The notes under the pieces are model-generated. The model was given only the letters and a program-made list of their open reading frames with translations. It did no database searches and was not told where the DNA came from. A DNA stretch of 64,000 nt from an uncultured Lachnospiraceae bacterium. Its GTDB lineage: Bacteria > Bacillota > Clostridia > Lachnospirales > Lachnospiraceae. Positions 26,453 to 35,540 of the stretch are shown in pieces (the first letter of the stretch is position 1; each line of letters starts with the position of its first letter). Made by a program: the position numbers and the translations under genes. Location of the stretch: NCBI GenBank assembly GCA_905233695.1, contig CAJODN010000001.1, positions 59,775 through 123,774 on the forward strand, in the 5' to 3' direction.

Positions 26453-28015
26453 ATGTTTAAGAAAATATTCGGACGAGTAATAGTTGTGGTCCCGGCCATT
26501 GCACTGCAAGTGCTGTTTTGGGGATTTATCATACTGTTTGTTAATCGCCTCTCAGATTACCATTTAGGTGAAATTATTAATATACTTTTCACTATCCTTG
26601 CTGTAATCTTCGTCTTGAGTCTTGTGACAAGGCGGGATGAAAGCGCATATAAGATACTGTGGATTATTGTCATTGTAGCGATGCCGGTCCTCGGTGCAAT
26701 TCTATACCTGTTTCTCGGCAACAAACGTACCGGCAAGCATCTTGATCGCAAGATAAAACGTGCATCTGAAGCATTACAAAGAAGAGATTACTTCAAAAAA
26801 GAAAATGTAATGGAGCGTGTCGAAGAAGAAGCCGAGGGCGAAGACAAGCGGATTATGCAATCTCTCGCTCACCTAAGTAGTGATAACTATTTTCCTATGG
26901 TTGAGAATGAATCGGTGAAGTATTTCCCATTCGGCGAGCTTGCATTCGCAGATATGTGCGAGAATCTTAAGAAGGCAGAGAAGTATGTCTATATAGAATA
27001 CTTTATATTACAGCGCGGTAAATTCTGGGATACTCTTACTGACATATTGGCAGAGCGTGCCGAGCATGGTGTTGATGTAAGAGTATTATATGACGATCTC
27101 GGAAGTATCGGCACATACTCCATGAAGGATGTTGCGGAACTAAGAGAAAGAGGAATAAAGTGTATTCCCTTTAACCCTTTCCTCATTATAAGGACACAGC
27201 TTAACAATAGAACACACCGTAAGATTATGGTAATAGACGGAGAGATTGCTTACAGCGGTGGTATCAATATTGCGGACGAATACATTAATGAGATTCATCC
27301 ATACGGCGTATGGAAGGACTTATGCTTCAGACTTACAGGTACGGCGGTTGAAAGCTACCGCTTAATGTTCCTGGAATTCTGGAATGCTGTAAACGAAAAA
27401 GAAGTCATTGTTCCGGAGCCGCTTCCCGCACCGAATGAGAGACATATTGTTAAGGCTCCCGATAAAACAGACGGATTCGTTATGCCTTATTATGATTCGC
27501 CCGAAAATGATGACCATGCAAGTAACACCCTATTTATAGAAATGCTTTCTGTGGCAAAGGATTATGTATGGTTCTACACACCTTATCTTATGCTTGGTGA
27601 TGCTCTCTTCGAGGCGTTTATTCGCGCCGCAAGAAGAGGCGTCGACGTAAGACTTATTACCCCGGGCATATCAGATTCTAAGATTGTGCACAGAATCTCA
27701 CGTAGCTATTACAGAGACTTGCTCCTGGCGGGTGTTAAAATATATGAATACTCTCCGGGATTCGTTCATGCCAAAGCCTTCGTGGCGGACGATAAGATCT
27801 GCGGAATCGGAACAGTTAACCTTGACTATAGAAGCTTGTTCCTCCACTATGAATGTAGCAGTATCTTCTATAAGTCAGATGTTATAAATGTCTTGAAAAA
27901 AGACTACTTAAGTACACAAAGCGAGTGCGCGGAAAAGACAGTTGAAGAAATGACATTCGGTGCTTTCCATAGGCTGATAGATTCAATTCTTCGCGTAATA
28001 GCACCGCTGTTATAA
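26453..28015 (+). CDS. cls: Cardiolipin synthase
   Basis: Membrane enzyme joining two phosphatidylglycerols into cardiolipin. The 520-residue product has two N-terminal membrane helices (about 8-30 and 40-60, plus a third hydrophobic stretch). It has two phospholipase-D motifs, HRKIMVIDGEIAYSGGIN near residue 254 and HAKAFVADDKICGIGTVN near 438. The ATG at 26453 is preferred over 26420 because AGAGAGG lies upstream of it only. It leads an operon with azlC 11 bp downstream. Confidence 0.93.
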   Translation: MFKKIFGRVIVVVPAIALQVLFWGFIILFVNRLSDYHLGEIINILFTILAVIFVLSLVTRRDESAYKILWIIVIVAMPVLGAILYLFLGNKRTGKHLDRKIKRASEALQRRDYFKKENVMERVEEEAEGEDKRIMQSLAHLSSDNYFPMVENESVKYFPFGELAFADMCENLKKAEKYVYIEYFILQRGKFWDTLTDILAERAEHGVDVRVLYDDLGSIGTYSMKDVAELRERGIKCIPFNPFLIIRTQLNNRTHRKIMVIDGEIAYSGGINIADEYINEIHPYGVWKDLCFRLTGTAVESYRLMFLEFWNAVNEKEVIVPEPLPAPNERHIVKAPDKTDGFVMPYYDSPENDDHASNTLFIEMLSVAKDYVWFYTPYLMLGDALFEAFIRAARRGVDVRLITPGISDSKIVHRISRSYYRDLLLAGVKIYEYSPGFVHAKAFVADDKICGIGTVNLDYRSLFLHYECSSIFYKSDVINVLKKDYLSTQSECAEKTVEEMTFGAFHRLIDSILRVIAPLL

Positions 28016-28026
28016 AGGGAAGAATA

Positions 28027-28770
28027 ATGAATAAAAAGCCATTTATAGCAGGAATAAAAGCAGGACTGCCAATCGGTCTTGGGTATCTCTCGGTATCGTT
28101 TACATTTGGAATAATGGCGATATCGGCAGGACTTTACTGGTGGCAGGCTCTGCTTATTTCAATGCTTAATCTCACATCGGCAGGTCAGCTTGCCGGAATC
28201 AACATAATGATACATCCCATGCAGTATATAGAGATGCTTATCGCCCAGCTTACAATCAACATCAGATACTCTTTTATGTCGGTATCCCTGTCCCAAAAAA
28301 CGGACACCTCTTTTAAGATGATTGATCGCTGGATTCTCGGAGCATTTGTTACGGATGAGATATTCGGCGTTGCCGTAACTCAGGAGAAGGTTAACAAATA
28401 CTTCTTCGCAGGACTTACGGTCCTTCCTTATATCGGATGGGCACTGGGAACTTTGCTCGGTGCGGTTCTGGGAAATGTGTTACCGGATATTATAATGAAT
28501 GCGTTAAATATTGCGCTTTATGCCATGTTTATCGCAATCGTAATTCCGGAAGCAAAGAAGTCCCTTGCCATAAGTATAGTATCACTTATAGCAATAGGTC
28601 TAAGCTGTATGTTCTACTTTGTTCCGATGCTGTCAAGCATATCAAGCGGACTTACAATATGTATATCAGCTATTGTAGCAACTTGCATAGGAGCAATACT
28701 TTTCCCTGTGAAGAAATTACCGGAAGAAGAACAAGAAGAATCGCCTGAAAGGAGTATTAACAATGGATAA
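28027..28770 (+). CDS. azlC: AzlC family branched-chain amino acid exporter, large subunit
   Basis: A 247-residue membrane protein with about seven helices, opening with FIAGIKAGLPIGLGYLSVSFTFGIMA, typical of AzlC. LTSAGQLAGINIM and TDEIFGVAV are further family marks. With AzlD it forms an exporter for branched-chain amino acids or their analogues. It overlaps azlD by 8 bp. Confidence 0.92.
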   Translation: MNKKPFIAGIKAGLPIGLGYLSVSFTFGIMAISAGLYWWQALLISMLNLTSAGQLAGINIMIHPMQYIEMLIAQLTINIRYSFMSVSLSQKTDTSFKMIDRWILGAFVTDEIFGVAVTQEKVNKYFFAGLTVLPYIGWALGTLLGAVLGNVLPDIIMNALNIALYAMFIAIVIPEAKKSLAISIVSLIAIGLSCMFYFVPMLSSISSGLTICISAIVATCIGAILFPVKKLPEEEQEESPERSINNG

Positions 28771-29080
28771 TATCCAATTCTTTATATACTTAGCAATAAT
28801 GGCTTTGTCAACATACCTTATAAGAGCCATACCATTTGCACTTTCAAGAAGAAAAATCGAGAATACATTTGTAAAGTCATTCCTATGCTACATCCCCTAC
28901 GCCGTTCTTGCGGCTATGACAGTACCCGCCGTATTCTTTTCAACGAAGAACCCTATATCAGCTATCGTTGGGGTAATTGTAGCAGTAATTCTTGCACTCT
29001 TTAAGCGCGGACTTCTAACGGTAGCCGTCGCAGCATGTGCGGGAGTGTTCGCGACGGAGATAGTGCTTAGCTATTTGTAA
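28763..29080 (+). CDS. azlD: AzlD family branched-chain amino acid exporter, small subunit
   Basis: A 105-residue, four-helix membrane protein. STYLIRAIPFAL and FLCYIPYAVLAAMTVPAVFF are typical of AzlD. Its AAAGGAG ribosome site lies inside azlC, and the start overlaps azlC. No clear terminator was seen in the 29 bp before the convergent uxaC gene. Confidence 0.92.
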   Translation: MDNIQFFIYLAIMALSTYLIRAIPFALSRRKIENTFVKSFLCYIPYAVLAAMTVPAVFFSTKNPISAIVGVIVAVILALFKRGLLTVAVAACAGVFATEIVLSYL

Positions 29081-29109
29081 TGTGACTGATGAGCCGTATT
29101 TTAGAGAAT

Positions 29110-30537
29110 TTATTCCAAGAAATTCCTAATATTATTACAGCAAATATCCTCCACTATTACTCGCAGCTCTTCCTCATCATACGGATACTCGCCGTTCTCA
29201 ACAAGTCCTCCGAGATAGTTACAGAGTATCCTTCTGAAGTACTCGTGACGCGGGAAGGACAACATACTCCTGGAATCCGTAACCATTCCCACAAAGTTGG
29301 CAAGCACGCCTGACTCAGCGAAGCTTTGAAGCTGACTTTCTATTCCACGCTTGTGATCTAAGAACCACCATGCCGCTCCAAGCTGAATCTTGGATCTTAC
29401 TTCCTCATTCTGGAAATTACCGATCATTGTGGCAAGCATAGCTGTGTCTTTCGAATTAAGATTGTAAATTATCGTCTTCGGGAGAAGACCGCCGTTATGA
29501 AGGTCGTCAAGCAAGCCGGATAATTCTTTGGCATAGCTAAAGTCGTCCATACTGTCGAAGCCGGCATCTTTCCCAATCTCATTAAATGCTCTTGCGGAAT
29601 TATTTCGAAGAGCACCTATATGAAGTTGCATTGTCCACCCTCTGTGATAATAAGAGGTAGCAAGACTGAGAAGCAGTGTACTTCTAAATGTCATTGCTTC
29701 AATTTCGTTAATTGCCTCACCGCTCATACGCTTTCTGAATGTGTCATTTAACATAGCATATGTTGTCTCTTCATTAATCTCATCCAAGACATTATATAAA
29801 GGCATGTAAACGAAGAGCTCAAGGCTGTGATCGGAAAACCTGCAACCCACCTTCTCAAAGTAATCCATCCGTGAATACAGAGCTTCACACAGGTCGCCGT
29901 ATGTCTCTATTTTACCCCCGGCAATTTCTTCCAATTTATGGATATATGACACGTAATCAGGGCTTATAATATTAAGTGCATTATCAGGTCGAAATGTCGG
30001 TCGAACCTTGAATCTCTTTTCCTCGCCGTCAAGCTTCTTGTGATACTCCAGGTTGTCGATAGGATCATCCGTTGTACATAGATCTACGACATTCATCTTC
30101 GTTAAAAGCTCACGTGGACGGAAATCATCTTCCTTTAATTTGGCATTTGCCTTATCATAGAAATCATCTGCCGTCTTAGGCGAGAGCGGTTCATCGTAGT
30201 CAAAGTAACGCTTCATCTCGAGATGGTTCCAGTGATACAAGGGACTTCCGATAAGGCGCGGAACAGTTTCGCACCACTTCATGTACTTCTCCTTATCACT
30301 TGCATCACCTGTAATATATTTTTCTTCTATACCGTTGCTTCTCATGGCGCGCCACTTGTAATGGTCGTGTCCGAGCCACACTTCGGTTATACTTTCATAG
30401 TTCTTATTCTCGTATATTTCTTTCGCGCTTAGGTGATTGTGAAAATCAATTATAGGCATTTTCGATGCGATGTCTTCATATAGCTTCTTAGCGCACTCCG
30501 ATTCCAACAAGAAATCGTCATCCATAAATTTCTTCAT
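29110..30537 (-). CDS. uxaC: Glucuronate/galacturonate isomerase
   Basis: UxaC converts D-glucuronate to D-fructuronate and D-galacturonate to D-tagaturonate. The 475-residue protein has the family length and the metal-site start PIIDFHNHLSAKEIYEN. It also has VWLGHDHYKWRAMRSNGI, WTMQLHIGALRN and FVGMVTDSRSMLSFPRHEYFRR. It is the last gene of the leftward hexuronate cluster, 11 bp after uxuB, with AAGGAG before the ATG. Confidence 0.96.
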   Translation of the reverse strand: MKKFMDDDFLLESECAKKLYEDIASKMPIIDFHNHLSAKEIYENKNYESITEVWLGHDHYKWRAMRSNGIEEKYITGDASDKEKYMKWCETVPRLIGSPLYHWNHLEMKRYFDYDEPLSPKTADDFYDKANAKLKEDDFRPRELLTKMNVVDLCTTDDPIDNLEYHKKLDGEEKRFKVRPTFRPDNALNIISPDYVSYIHKLEEIAGGKIETYGDLCEALYSRMDYFEKVGCRFSDHSLELFVYMPLYNVLDEINEETTYAMLNDTFRKRMSGEAINEIEAMTFRSTLLLSLATSYYHRGWTMQLHIGALRNNSARAFNEIGKDAGFDSMDDFSYAKELSGLLDDLHNGGLLPKTIIYNLNSKDTAMLATMIGNFQNEEVRSKIQLGAAWWFLDHKRGIESQLQSFAESGVLANFVGMVTDSRSMLSFPRHEYFRRILCNYLGGLVENGEYPYDEEELRVIVEDICCNNIRNFLE

Positions 30538-30548
30538 AAATATACTCC

Positions 30549-31397
30549 TTATACTCCCGAATATGCTGAGAAACCGCCATCAACCGGAATCACCGTTCCC
30601 GTAACAAATCCCGACATCTTATCATTAAGAAGATAGAGAAGCGTTCCGTTTAATTCCTCTGCTTCACCGAATCGCTCCATGGGTGTTGCCGAAAGGATTT
30701 TCTCCGAACGAGGTGTAGGCGTTCCGTCTTCATTAAAGAGAAGGGCTTTGTTCTGTGCTGTCACGAAGAAGCCCGGCGCAATTGCATTTACACGAATGTT
30801 TTCCTTGGAGAAATGTACAGCCAACCATTTCGTGAAATTAGATACTGCCGCCTTCGCTCCCGAATATGCGGGTATCTTGGTAAGGGGAGTGAATGCGTTC
30901 ATAGATGAAATGTTGATAATGGAGCATCCCTCTCTTCCAATCATATCAATCGCAAATTCCTGCGTCGGGAGAAGCGTTCCCACAAAATTCAGATTAAACA
31001 CATACTCTACGCCTTCCTTGTCAAGATTAAAAAAAGACATTATGTCATCCTTAATCTCATCTCCGGCATGGAAGTATTCTTCTGTAGTTGTGGCTCTGGG
31101 ATTATTTCCTCCCGCTCCGTTAATAAGAATATCGCAAGGACCGAGGTCTTTCTTAATATCTTCGTGTGCCTTTTTAAGTTGCTCCTTATCAAGTACATCG
31201 CAGGCGTAGCCTTTTGCAGTACCGCCGGCTTCATTAATCTCACTCGCTTTTTTCTCGCAAGCAGAGAGACGACGACCGAGAATTGCAATCTTAGCGCCAT
31301 ACTCCGCTACGCAAGATGCTAGTTCACCGCAGAGAACTCCGCTTCCGCCTGTTATTACAACTACCTTTCCCTCGAGATTCATACTGTAATCCCTCAT
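30549..31397 (-). CDS. uxuB: SDR-type D-mannonate oxidoreductase (fructuronate reductase)
   Basis: A 282-residue short-chain dehydrogenase with the NAD(P)-binding GGSGVLCGELA, NGAGGNNPRA and the catalytic Ser/Tyr/Lys in ISSMNAF and YSGAKAA. The context (uxuA, uxaC) identifies the substrate as D-fructuronate, reduced to D-mannonate. Firmicutes use this SDR type in place of the long-chain E. coli UxuB. Start 31397 has GGGGG 8 bases upstream; MNLEGK at 31382 is an alternative start. Confidence 0.88.
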   Translation of the reverse strand: MRDYSMNLEGKVVVITGGSGVLCGELASCVAEYGAKIAILGRRLSACEKKASEINEAGGTAKGYACDVLDKEQLKKAHEDIKKDLGPCDILINGAGGNNPRATTTEEYFHAGDEIKDDIMSFFNLDKEGVEYVFNLNFVGTLLPTQEFAIDMIGREGCSIINISSMNAFTPLTKIPAYSGAKAAVSNFTKWLAVHFSKENIRVNAIAPGFFVTAQNKALLFNEDGTPTPRSEKILSATPMERFGEAEELNGTLLYLLNDKMSGFVTGTVIPVDGGFSAYSGV

Positions 31398-31429
31398 ATC
31401 AAAGTCCCCCTTCTATGTCTTGTGTCCTC

Positions 31430-31563
31430 GCGACAAGTACCCGCAACTATACTCTAATTCCTACGTCTCGTCACCAAGTACCTGCACGCTCATACAGAAA
31501 ATCGCTTAGCAGGTCTTGGCTGACTCGACGTTTGCCTAATGTCTCTTAGCGGGTCTTGCTCGC
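31430..31563 (-). repeat. Palindromic intergenic repeat, copy 2 (double nested hairpin)
   Basis: Two nested inverted pairs lie between uxuA and uxuB. The outer arms are CAAGTACCCGC (within 31430-31444) and GCGGGTCTTG (within 31549-31563). The inner arms are CCAAGTACCTGC (within 31470-31485) and GCAGGTCTTGG (within 31509-31524). In both pairs the left arm has one extra T (AAGTACC against AAGACC). The variable base differs between pairs but still pairs (CTGC/GCAG and CCGC/GCGG). The element begins directly after the uxuA stop. Confidence 0.8.
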
Positions 31564-32646
31564 TCAGCCGCTCTTCTCTATGGCTTCCCACAGACCTTCA
31601 ATATAATATGCACCCAGGGCTCTGTCATACAAGCCATACCCCGGCATCGCCTTTTCACCCCATATCATCCTTCCGTGATCGGGACGAATGGGTCCGTCGA
31701 AACCAATGTCGTAGAGAGCTTTCACTATCTCATATAAGTCGAAGCTTCCGTCACTTGACAAGTGGGCTGCCTCTTCAAAATCCGTAGGCATTCCGCTCTC
31801 ATCGAATTCATTGAACTTAAGATTCCTGACATGCGCAAAATGAATTCTTCCCTTGAGACCTCTTATCATCTTGGGAAGGTCATTGTTAGGATTAGTCCCA
31901 TATGAACCCGCGCAGAATGTAACTCCGTTATGCTTATCATCCACCATATCCATCATTCTATGGATATTCTCTTCATTGATTATAATCCTGGGAAGTCCGA
32001 AGACCGACCATGCCGGGTCGTCGGGATGAATTGCCATATTAATATCATATTCATTACATACAGGCATTATTCTTTCCAGGAAATATTTTAGATTATCAAA
32101 TAGATCTTCTTCCGTAACTCCCTTGTATTCTTCGAACAGCTCCTTAACGCGCGCCATTCTCTCAGGCTCCCATCCGGGCATTACCGTTCCGTTCATATCA
32201 CCGGATATGGAATTAAACATTTCCTCGGGAACAAGTTCATCCACTGCTCTCTTAGTGTACGCAAGAACAGTTGAGCCATCATCTCTTACTCGTGCAAGCT
32301 CCGTTCTTGTCCAGTCAAATACAGGCATAAAGTTATAGCACACTAGATGAATGTCTTCCTTACCGAGATTCTCTAATGTCTCAATATAATTATCTATAAG
32401 TTTATCTCGGGAAGGTTTTCCAAGCTTAATGTCTTCATGTATATTGACGCTCTCAATTCCTTCTATCTTAAGTCCTGCTGCCTCAACTTCGTCTTTTAGA
32501 GCTTTGATTCTCTCACGAGACCATACCTCTCCCGGCTCCGTATCATAGAGCGTAGTTATAACTCCCGTAACTCCCGGAATCTGTCTAATCTGTTTTAATG
32601 TAACGGTATCATGACCGGTACCGTACCATCTTAATGTCATTTTCAT
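31564..32646 (-). CDS. uxuA: Mannonate dehydratase
   Basis: UxuA dehydrates D-mannonate to 2-keto-3-deoxygluconate. The 360-residue TIM-barrel protein shows MTLRWYGTGHDTVTL, YNFMPVFDWTRT, MAIHPDDPAW, FCAGSYGTNPNND and HFAHVRN, with the metal-binding His and Cys residues of the family. The end contains IRPDHGRMIWGE. It lies 18 bp after kdgK. A repeat of about 134 bp separates it from uxuB, which may tune expression of the distal genes. Confidence 0.96.
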   Translation of the reverse strand: MKMTLRWYGTGHDTVTLKQIRQIPGVTGVITTLYDTEPGEVWSRERIKALKDEVEAAGLKIEGIESVNIHEDIKLGKPSRDKLIDNYIETLENLGKEDIHLVCYNFMPVFDWTRTELARVRDDGSTVLAYTKRAVDELVPEEMFNSISGDMNGTVMPGWEPERMARVKELFEEYKGVTEEDLFDNLKYFLERIMPVCNEYDINMAIHPDDPAWSVFGLPRIIINEENIHRMMDMVDDKHNGVTFCAGSYGTNPNNDLPKMIRGLKGRIHFAHVRNLKFNEFDESGMPTDFEEAAHLSSDGSFDLYEIVKALYDIGFDGPIRPDHGRMIWGEKAMPGYGLYDRALGAYYIEGLWEAIEKSG

Positions 32647-32664
32647 ATCGTAAATCCCCTACAT

Positions 32665-33768
32665 CTATCTCTTAACTCTCGCACCGGATCCGCTCATTAT
32701 TCCTTCCACTTCATCAACCGATGCCATCGTCGTATCTCCGGGTGTCGTCATGGCAAGCGCTCCGTGCGCCGCTCCGTAGTTAACTGCCTTTTCAGGGTCC
32801 CCTGTTGTCATAAGACCGTATACAAGACCTGATGCAAATGAATCTCCTCCGCCGACTCTGTCCATAATCTCAAGGCCGTTATAGTCGCTAGCCTTATACA
32901 GCTTTCCGTCGGCCCAGCATAGGGCACTCCAGTCGTTAACAGTTGCCGTCTTAACAGTTCTCAGCGTTGTGGCAACAACCTTGAAATTAGGATAAGTCTC
33001 CGCCGCCTTGTCAATCATCTTGCGGTATCCGTCCAGATTAAGCTCCTTGAGATTCTCGTCGTTACCCTCGATTTCAAAACCAAGACATGCAGTAAAGTCT
33101 TCTTCGTTACCAATCATTACATCAACGTATTTTGCAATCTCTTTATTGACTTCCTGCGCCTTCTCTTGTCCGCCGATGGCACTCCAAAGAGAAGCCCTGT
33201 AATTAAGATCGTATGAGACTACTGTTCCATACTTCTTAGCAGTCTTAATGGCTTTTATAACAGTTTCTGCGGTATTCTCCGACAGCGCTGCATATATGCC
33301 TCCGGTATGGAGCCATCTTACTCCAAGTGTGCCGAATATATAATCAAAATCAAAGTCTTCTGCCGTAGTCTTAGATATTGCAGTATTGGCTCTGTCGGAA
33401 CAAGAAAGCGCTCCTCTTATTCCGAATCCTCTCTCAACAAAATTAAGACCGTTCCTGCATTCTCTTCCGACACCGTCTGTCTTCATCCATTTTATAAGAG
33501 ACGTATCCACACCGCCTTGCATAATAAAATCTTCCATAAGTCGTCCGACTTCGTTATCCGCAAATGAAGTAATAACAGCAGTGTTCATACCAAAGCATTT
33601 TCGAAGGCCTCTTATAACGTTATACTCTCCTCCGCCTTCCCATGCTCTGAAATTCCTGGCAGTTCTAATCCTGCCTTCCCCCGGGTCAAGACGAAGCATC
33701 ACCTCGCCAAGACTTACAGCATCATACTTACATTCATCTTTACTTTTAATCCCAAGTTCAATACTCAT
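32665..33768 (-). CDS. kdgK: 2-keto-3-deoxygluconate kinase (PfkB family)
   Basis: A 367-residue ribokinase-type sugar kinase that phosphorylates KDG to KDPG in this pathway. The PfkB motifs are present: GEVMLRLDP at the start, a glycine-rich WEGGGEYNVIRGL region and the C-terminal DRVGGGDSFASGLVYGL, whose aspartate is the catalytic base. It overlaps kdgA by ATGA at 33765-33768. The assignment to KDG rests on neighbours, since the family is broad. Confidence 0.88.
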   Translation of the reverse strand: MSIELGIKSKDECKYDAVSLGEVMLRLDPGEGRIRTARNFRAWEGGGEYNVIRGLRKCFGMNTAVITSFADNEVGRLMEDFIMQGGVDTSLIKWMKTDGVGRECRNGLNFVERGFGIRGALSCSDRANTAISKTTAEDFDFDYIFGTLGVRWLHTGGIYAALSENTAETVIKAIKTAKKYGTVVSYDLNYRASLWSAIGGQEKAQEVNKEIAKYVDVMIGNEEDFTACLGFEIEGNDENLKELNLDGYRKMIDKAAETYPNFKVVATTLRTVKTATVNDWSALCWADGKLYKASDYNGLEIMDRVGGGDSFASGLVYGLMTTGDPEKAVNYGAAHGALAMTTPGDTTMASVDEVEGIMSGSGARVKR

Positions 33769-34391
33769 CCTCTTATCTCCTTTACTATGTCGGCCGCCTT
33801 CTTAACTTCCTTTTCTATCTCATCGAATTTTCCTGCTTTGATAAGCTCCTTCTTAATCATCCACGTACCTCCGCAGGCAACAATTCTGTCATACTCAAGA
33901 TAATCTCTGATGTTATTCTCATTGATTCCGCCGGTAGGCATAAAGTTAAGTGTCGTGTACGGCGCTGCAACGGCCTTAATCATCTTAAGTCCGCCCGCCG
34001 GTTCTGCAGGGAAGAACTTGACTGTCGTAAGTCCTAATCTAAGTGCCGTCTCCATCTCAGTCGGTGTCTGAACTCCCGGCACAACGGGAACGTCATTGCC
34101 TACGCACCATTTAACAACATCGGGGTTAAGTCCCGGGCTTACTATGAACTTCGCCCCCGCCTTAACTGCCCTCTCGGCTTGCTCTACTGTAAGAACTGTA
34201 CCTGCGCCTACAAGAAGCTTGGGATTCTCTGCCATAATTCTTATCGACTCTTCTGCCGCATCTGTCCTGAATGTAACCTCCGCTGCGGGGATACCTCCGT
34301 TCACGAGCGCGTTGCCAAGTGGTTTAGCGTCCTCTACATTATCCAGGACTACTACAGGTATTATGCCTATCTTTCTGAACTTCTCTATCAT
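33765..34391 (-). CDS. kdgA: KDPG/KHG aldolase
   Basis: Class I aldolase that splits 2-keto-3-deoxy-6-phosphogluconate into pyruvate and glyceraldehyde 3-phosphate. The 208-residue protein has the Schiff-base lysine in LTTVKFFPAEPAGG, the catalytic glutamate in AAEVTFRT, and GAGTVLTVEQAERAVKAGAKFIVSPG. AGGAGG precedes the ATG. It is the first gene of the hexuronate operon, directly downstream of the repeat at 34409-34506. No sigma-A promoter could be recognised with confidence. Confidence 0.95.
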   Translation of the reverse strand: MIEKFRKIGIIPVVVLDNVEDAKPLGNALVNGGIPAAEVTFRTDAAEESIRIMAENPKLLVGAGTVLTVEQAERAVKAGAKFIVSPGLNPDVVKWCVGNDVPVVPGVQTPTEMETALRLGLTTVKFFPAEPAGGLKMIKAVAAPYTTLNFMPTGGINENNIRDYLEYDRIVACGGTWMIKKELIKAGKFDEIEKEVKKAADIVKEIRG

Positions 34392-34408
34392 ATTAACCTC
34401 CTAATCCT

Positions 34409-34506
34409 GTGCCCTCGGTCCAAGTACCTCCGAGCGACTGGATGTCTTATGTCCATCCCCGCAAGGGGTGGACCGGTAATTTCGGAGGTCTTGGCACCTC
34501 GGCCAC
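34409..34506 (-). repeat. Palindromic intergenic repeat, copy 3 (long structured hairpin)
   Basis: Arms at 34409-34433 and 34482-34506 form an imperfect 25-bp inverted repeat whose core is CCAAGTACCTCCGA against TCGGAGGTCTTGG. The inner part holds a second hairpin (34451-34460 with 34465-34473, tetraloop GCAA). The core matches copies 1 and 2, with compensating changes. It lies between the SGNH-gene stop and the kdgA ribosome site. Confidence 0.8.
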
Positions 34507-34514
34507 TTGATATA

Positions 34515-35540
34515 CTACTCTAAGTTACCAAGCACCTCATCATAACTATTATAGAAGTACTGCTCCGGATTGTCACTTTTAAAAACTTCTACAAGAAGCT
34601 TGGACTGCCTGTCTGCTATATCACCCATCATATGCCCGTCGGCATCTACATAATCAAGATCTGTTCTGTAAAGGTATTCCCATTTACCATAGTTAAAGTC
34701 ATAGAACTCGATTCCTCTTGCCCCAAGCATATTGTCAAAATAATCGTGCACATCACCCATGTTCTGCACCTTTAATCTGGAGGGTATAAGTGCCGACTGC
34801 ACACACACAAGCTTAATTCCGTTCTCATCGCAATACTGCTTGATTCTATCCAGCGAATCAATATTCTCTTGCTCTATCCTTCCGTCGAACTCCCAATTCT
34901 CCCAACCGAGAGCCGGCGCTCTGTCAACTCCGCGAAGAAAGCCTCTTCCTTCATAGCGAAATGCAGTATCAGACTTAAGATATCTGTTAACGGCGTTCAT
35001 TCCCGCATCATTATTCTCTCTGTAATCCTTATCGAATTTTGCACTGATACAGTTTGGAATCTTCTCAAAATTCTCTACGGACAGCTGATAGTCGCAGAAT
35101 AATCTAATAAACCTGTCGGGCCATATCACTTCACGGAAATAATGATATGCTCTTGTTCCTGTGAGACGGGGCATTAGATTCATATCTGTTCCCGCATCTC
35201 TTGTCTGATCAAGACGCCAATAGTAAGGGTCAATGTCTAAGATTACCATCTTGTATTTCTTATCTACATTTGCCTCCTGCAATATATAATACAGGTTATT
35301 AATCGGTGTAATTCTTCTTGCAACACTTACCGCACTAACGCCAAGTCCGTCGGATATGATATACGGATTGTATCCGCACTCTGCGTGGGACTCGCCCATA
35401 ATAAGCACATCGTAGTCTCCTTCCTTCGCCTGATTAAGAAGAATTTTTATTCCCGAAGGCGGAGTAAGAAGAAATGAAAGGATTGCCACACTGAGCACAA
35501 ATATTATTATAAAGCCAAGGATTCGTTTAAAAGTTCGCAT
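34515..35540 (-). CDS. SGNH-hydrolase-like partner of the MBOAT acyltransferase
   Basis: A 341-residue membrane-anchored protein with one helix (about residues 3-27) and an external domain. VLIMGESHAECGYNP near residue 46 provides the serine motif. DADGHMMGD near 300 provides the Asp/His pair expected in DltD- and AlgJ-like acyl-transfer proteins. The start at 35540 (MRTFKR) follows GGGAGG and overlaps the MBOAT gene by 14 bp, so the two are coupled. Together they probably O-acylate an extracellular polymer; the polymer is unknown. Confidence 0.72.
   Translation of the reverse strand: MRTFKRILGFIIIFVLSVAILSFLLTPPSGIKILLNQAKEGDYDVLIMGESHAECGYNPYIISDGLGVSAVSVARRITPINNLYYILQEANVDKKYKMVILDIDPYYWRLDQTRDAGTDMNLMPRLTGTRAYHYFREVIWPDRFIRLFCDYQLSVENFEKIPNCISAKFDKDYRENNDAGMNAVNRYLKSDTAFRYEGRGFLRGVDRAPALGWENWEFDGRIEQENIDSLDRIKQYCDENGIKLVCVQSALIPSRLKVQNMGDVHDYFDNMLGARGIEFYDFNYGKWEYLYRTDLDYVDADGHMMGDIADRQSKLLVEVFKSDNPEQYFYNSYDEVLGNLE

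Noticed and set aside
23659..34506. CRISPR-like repeats
   Set aside because: The copies are kilobases apart, palindromic and not regularly spaced, and no cas genes are present.
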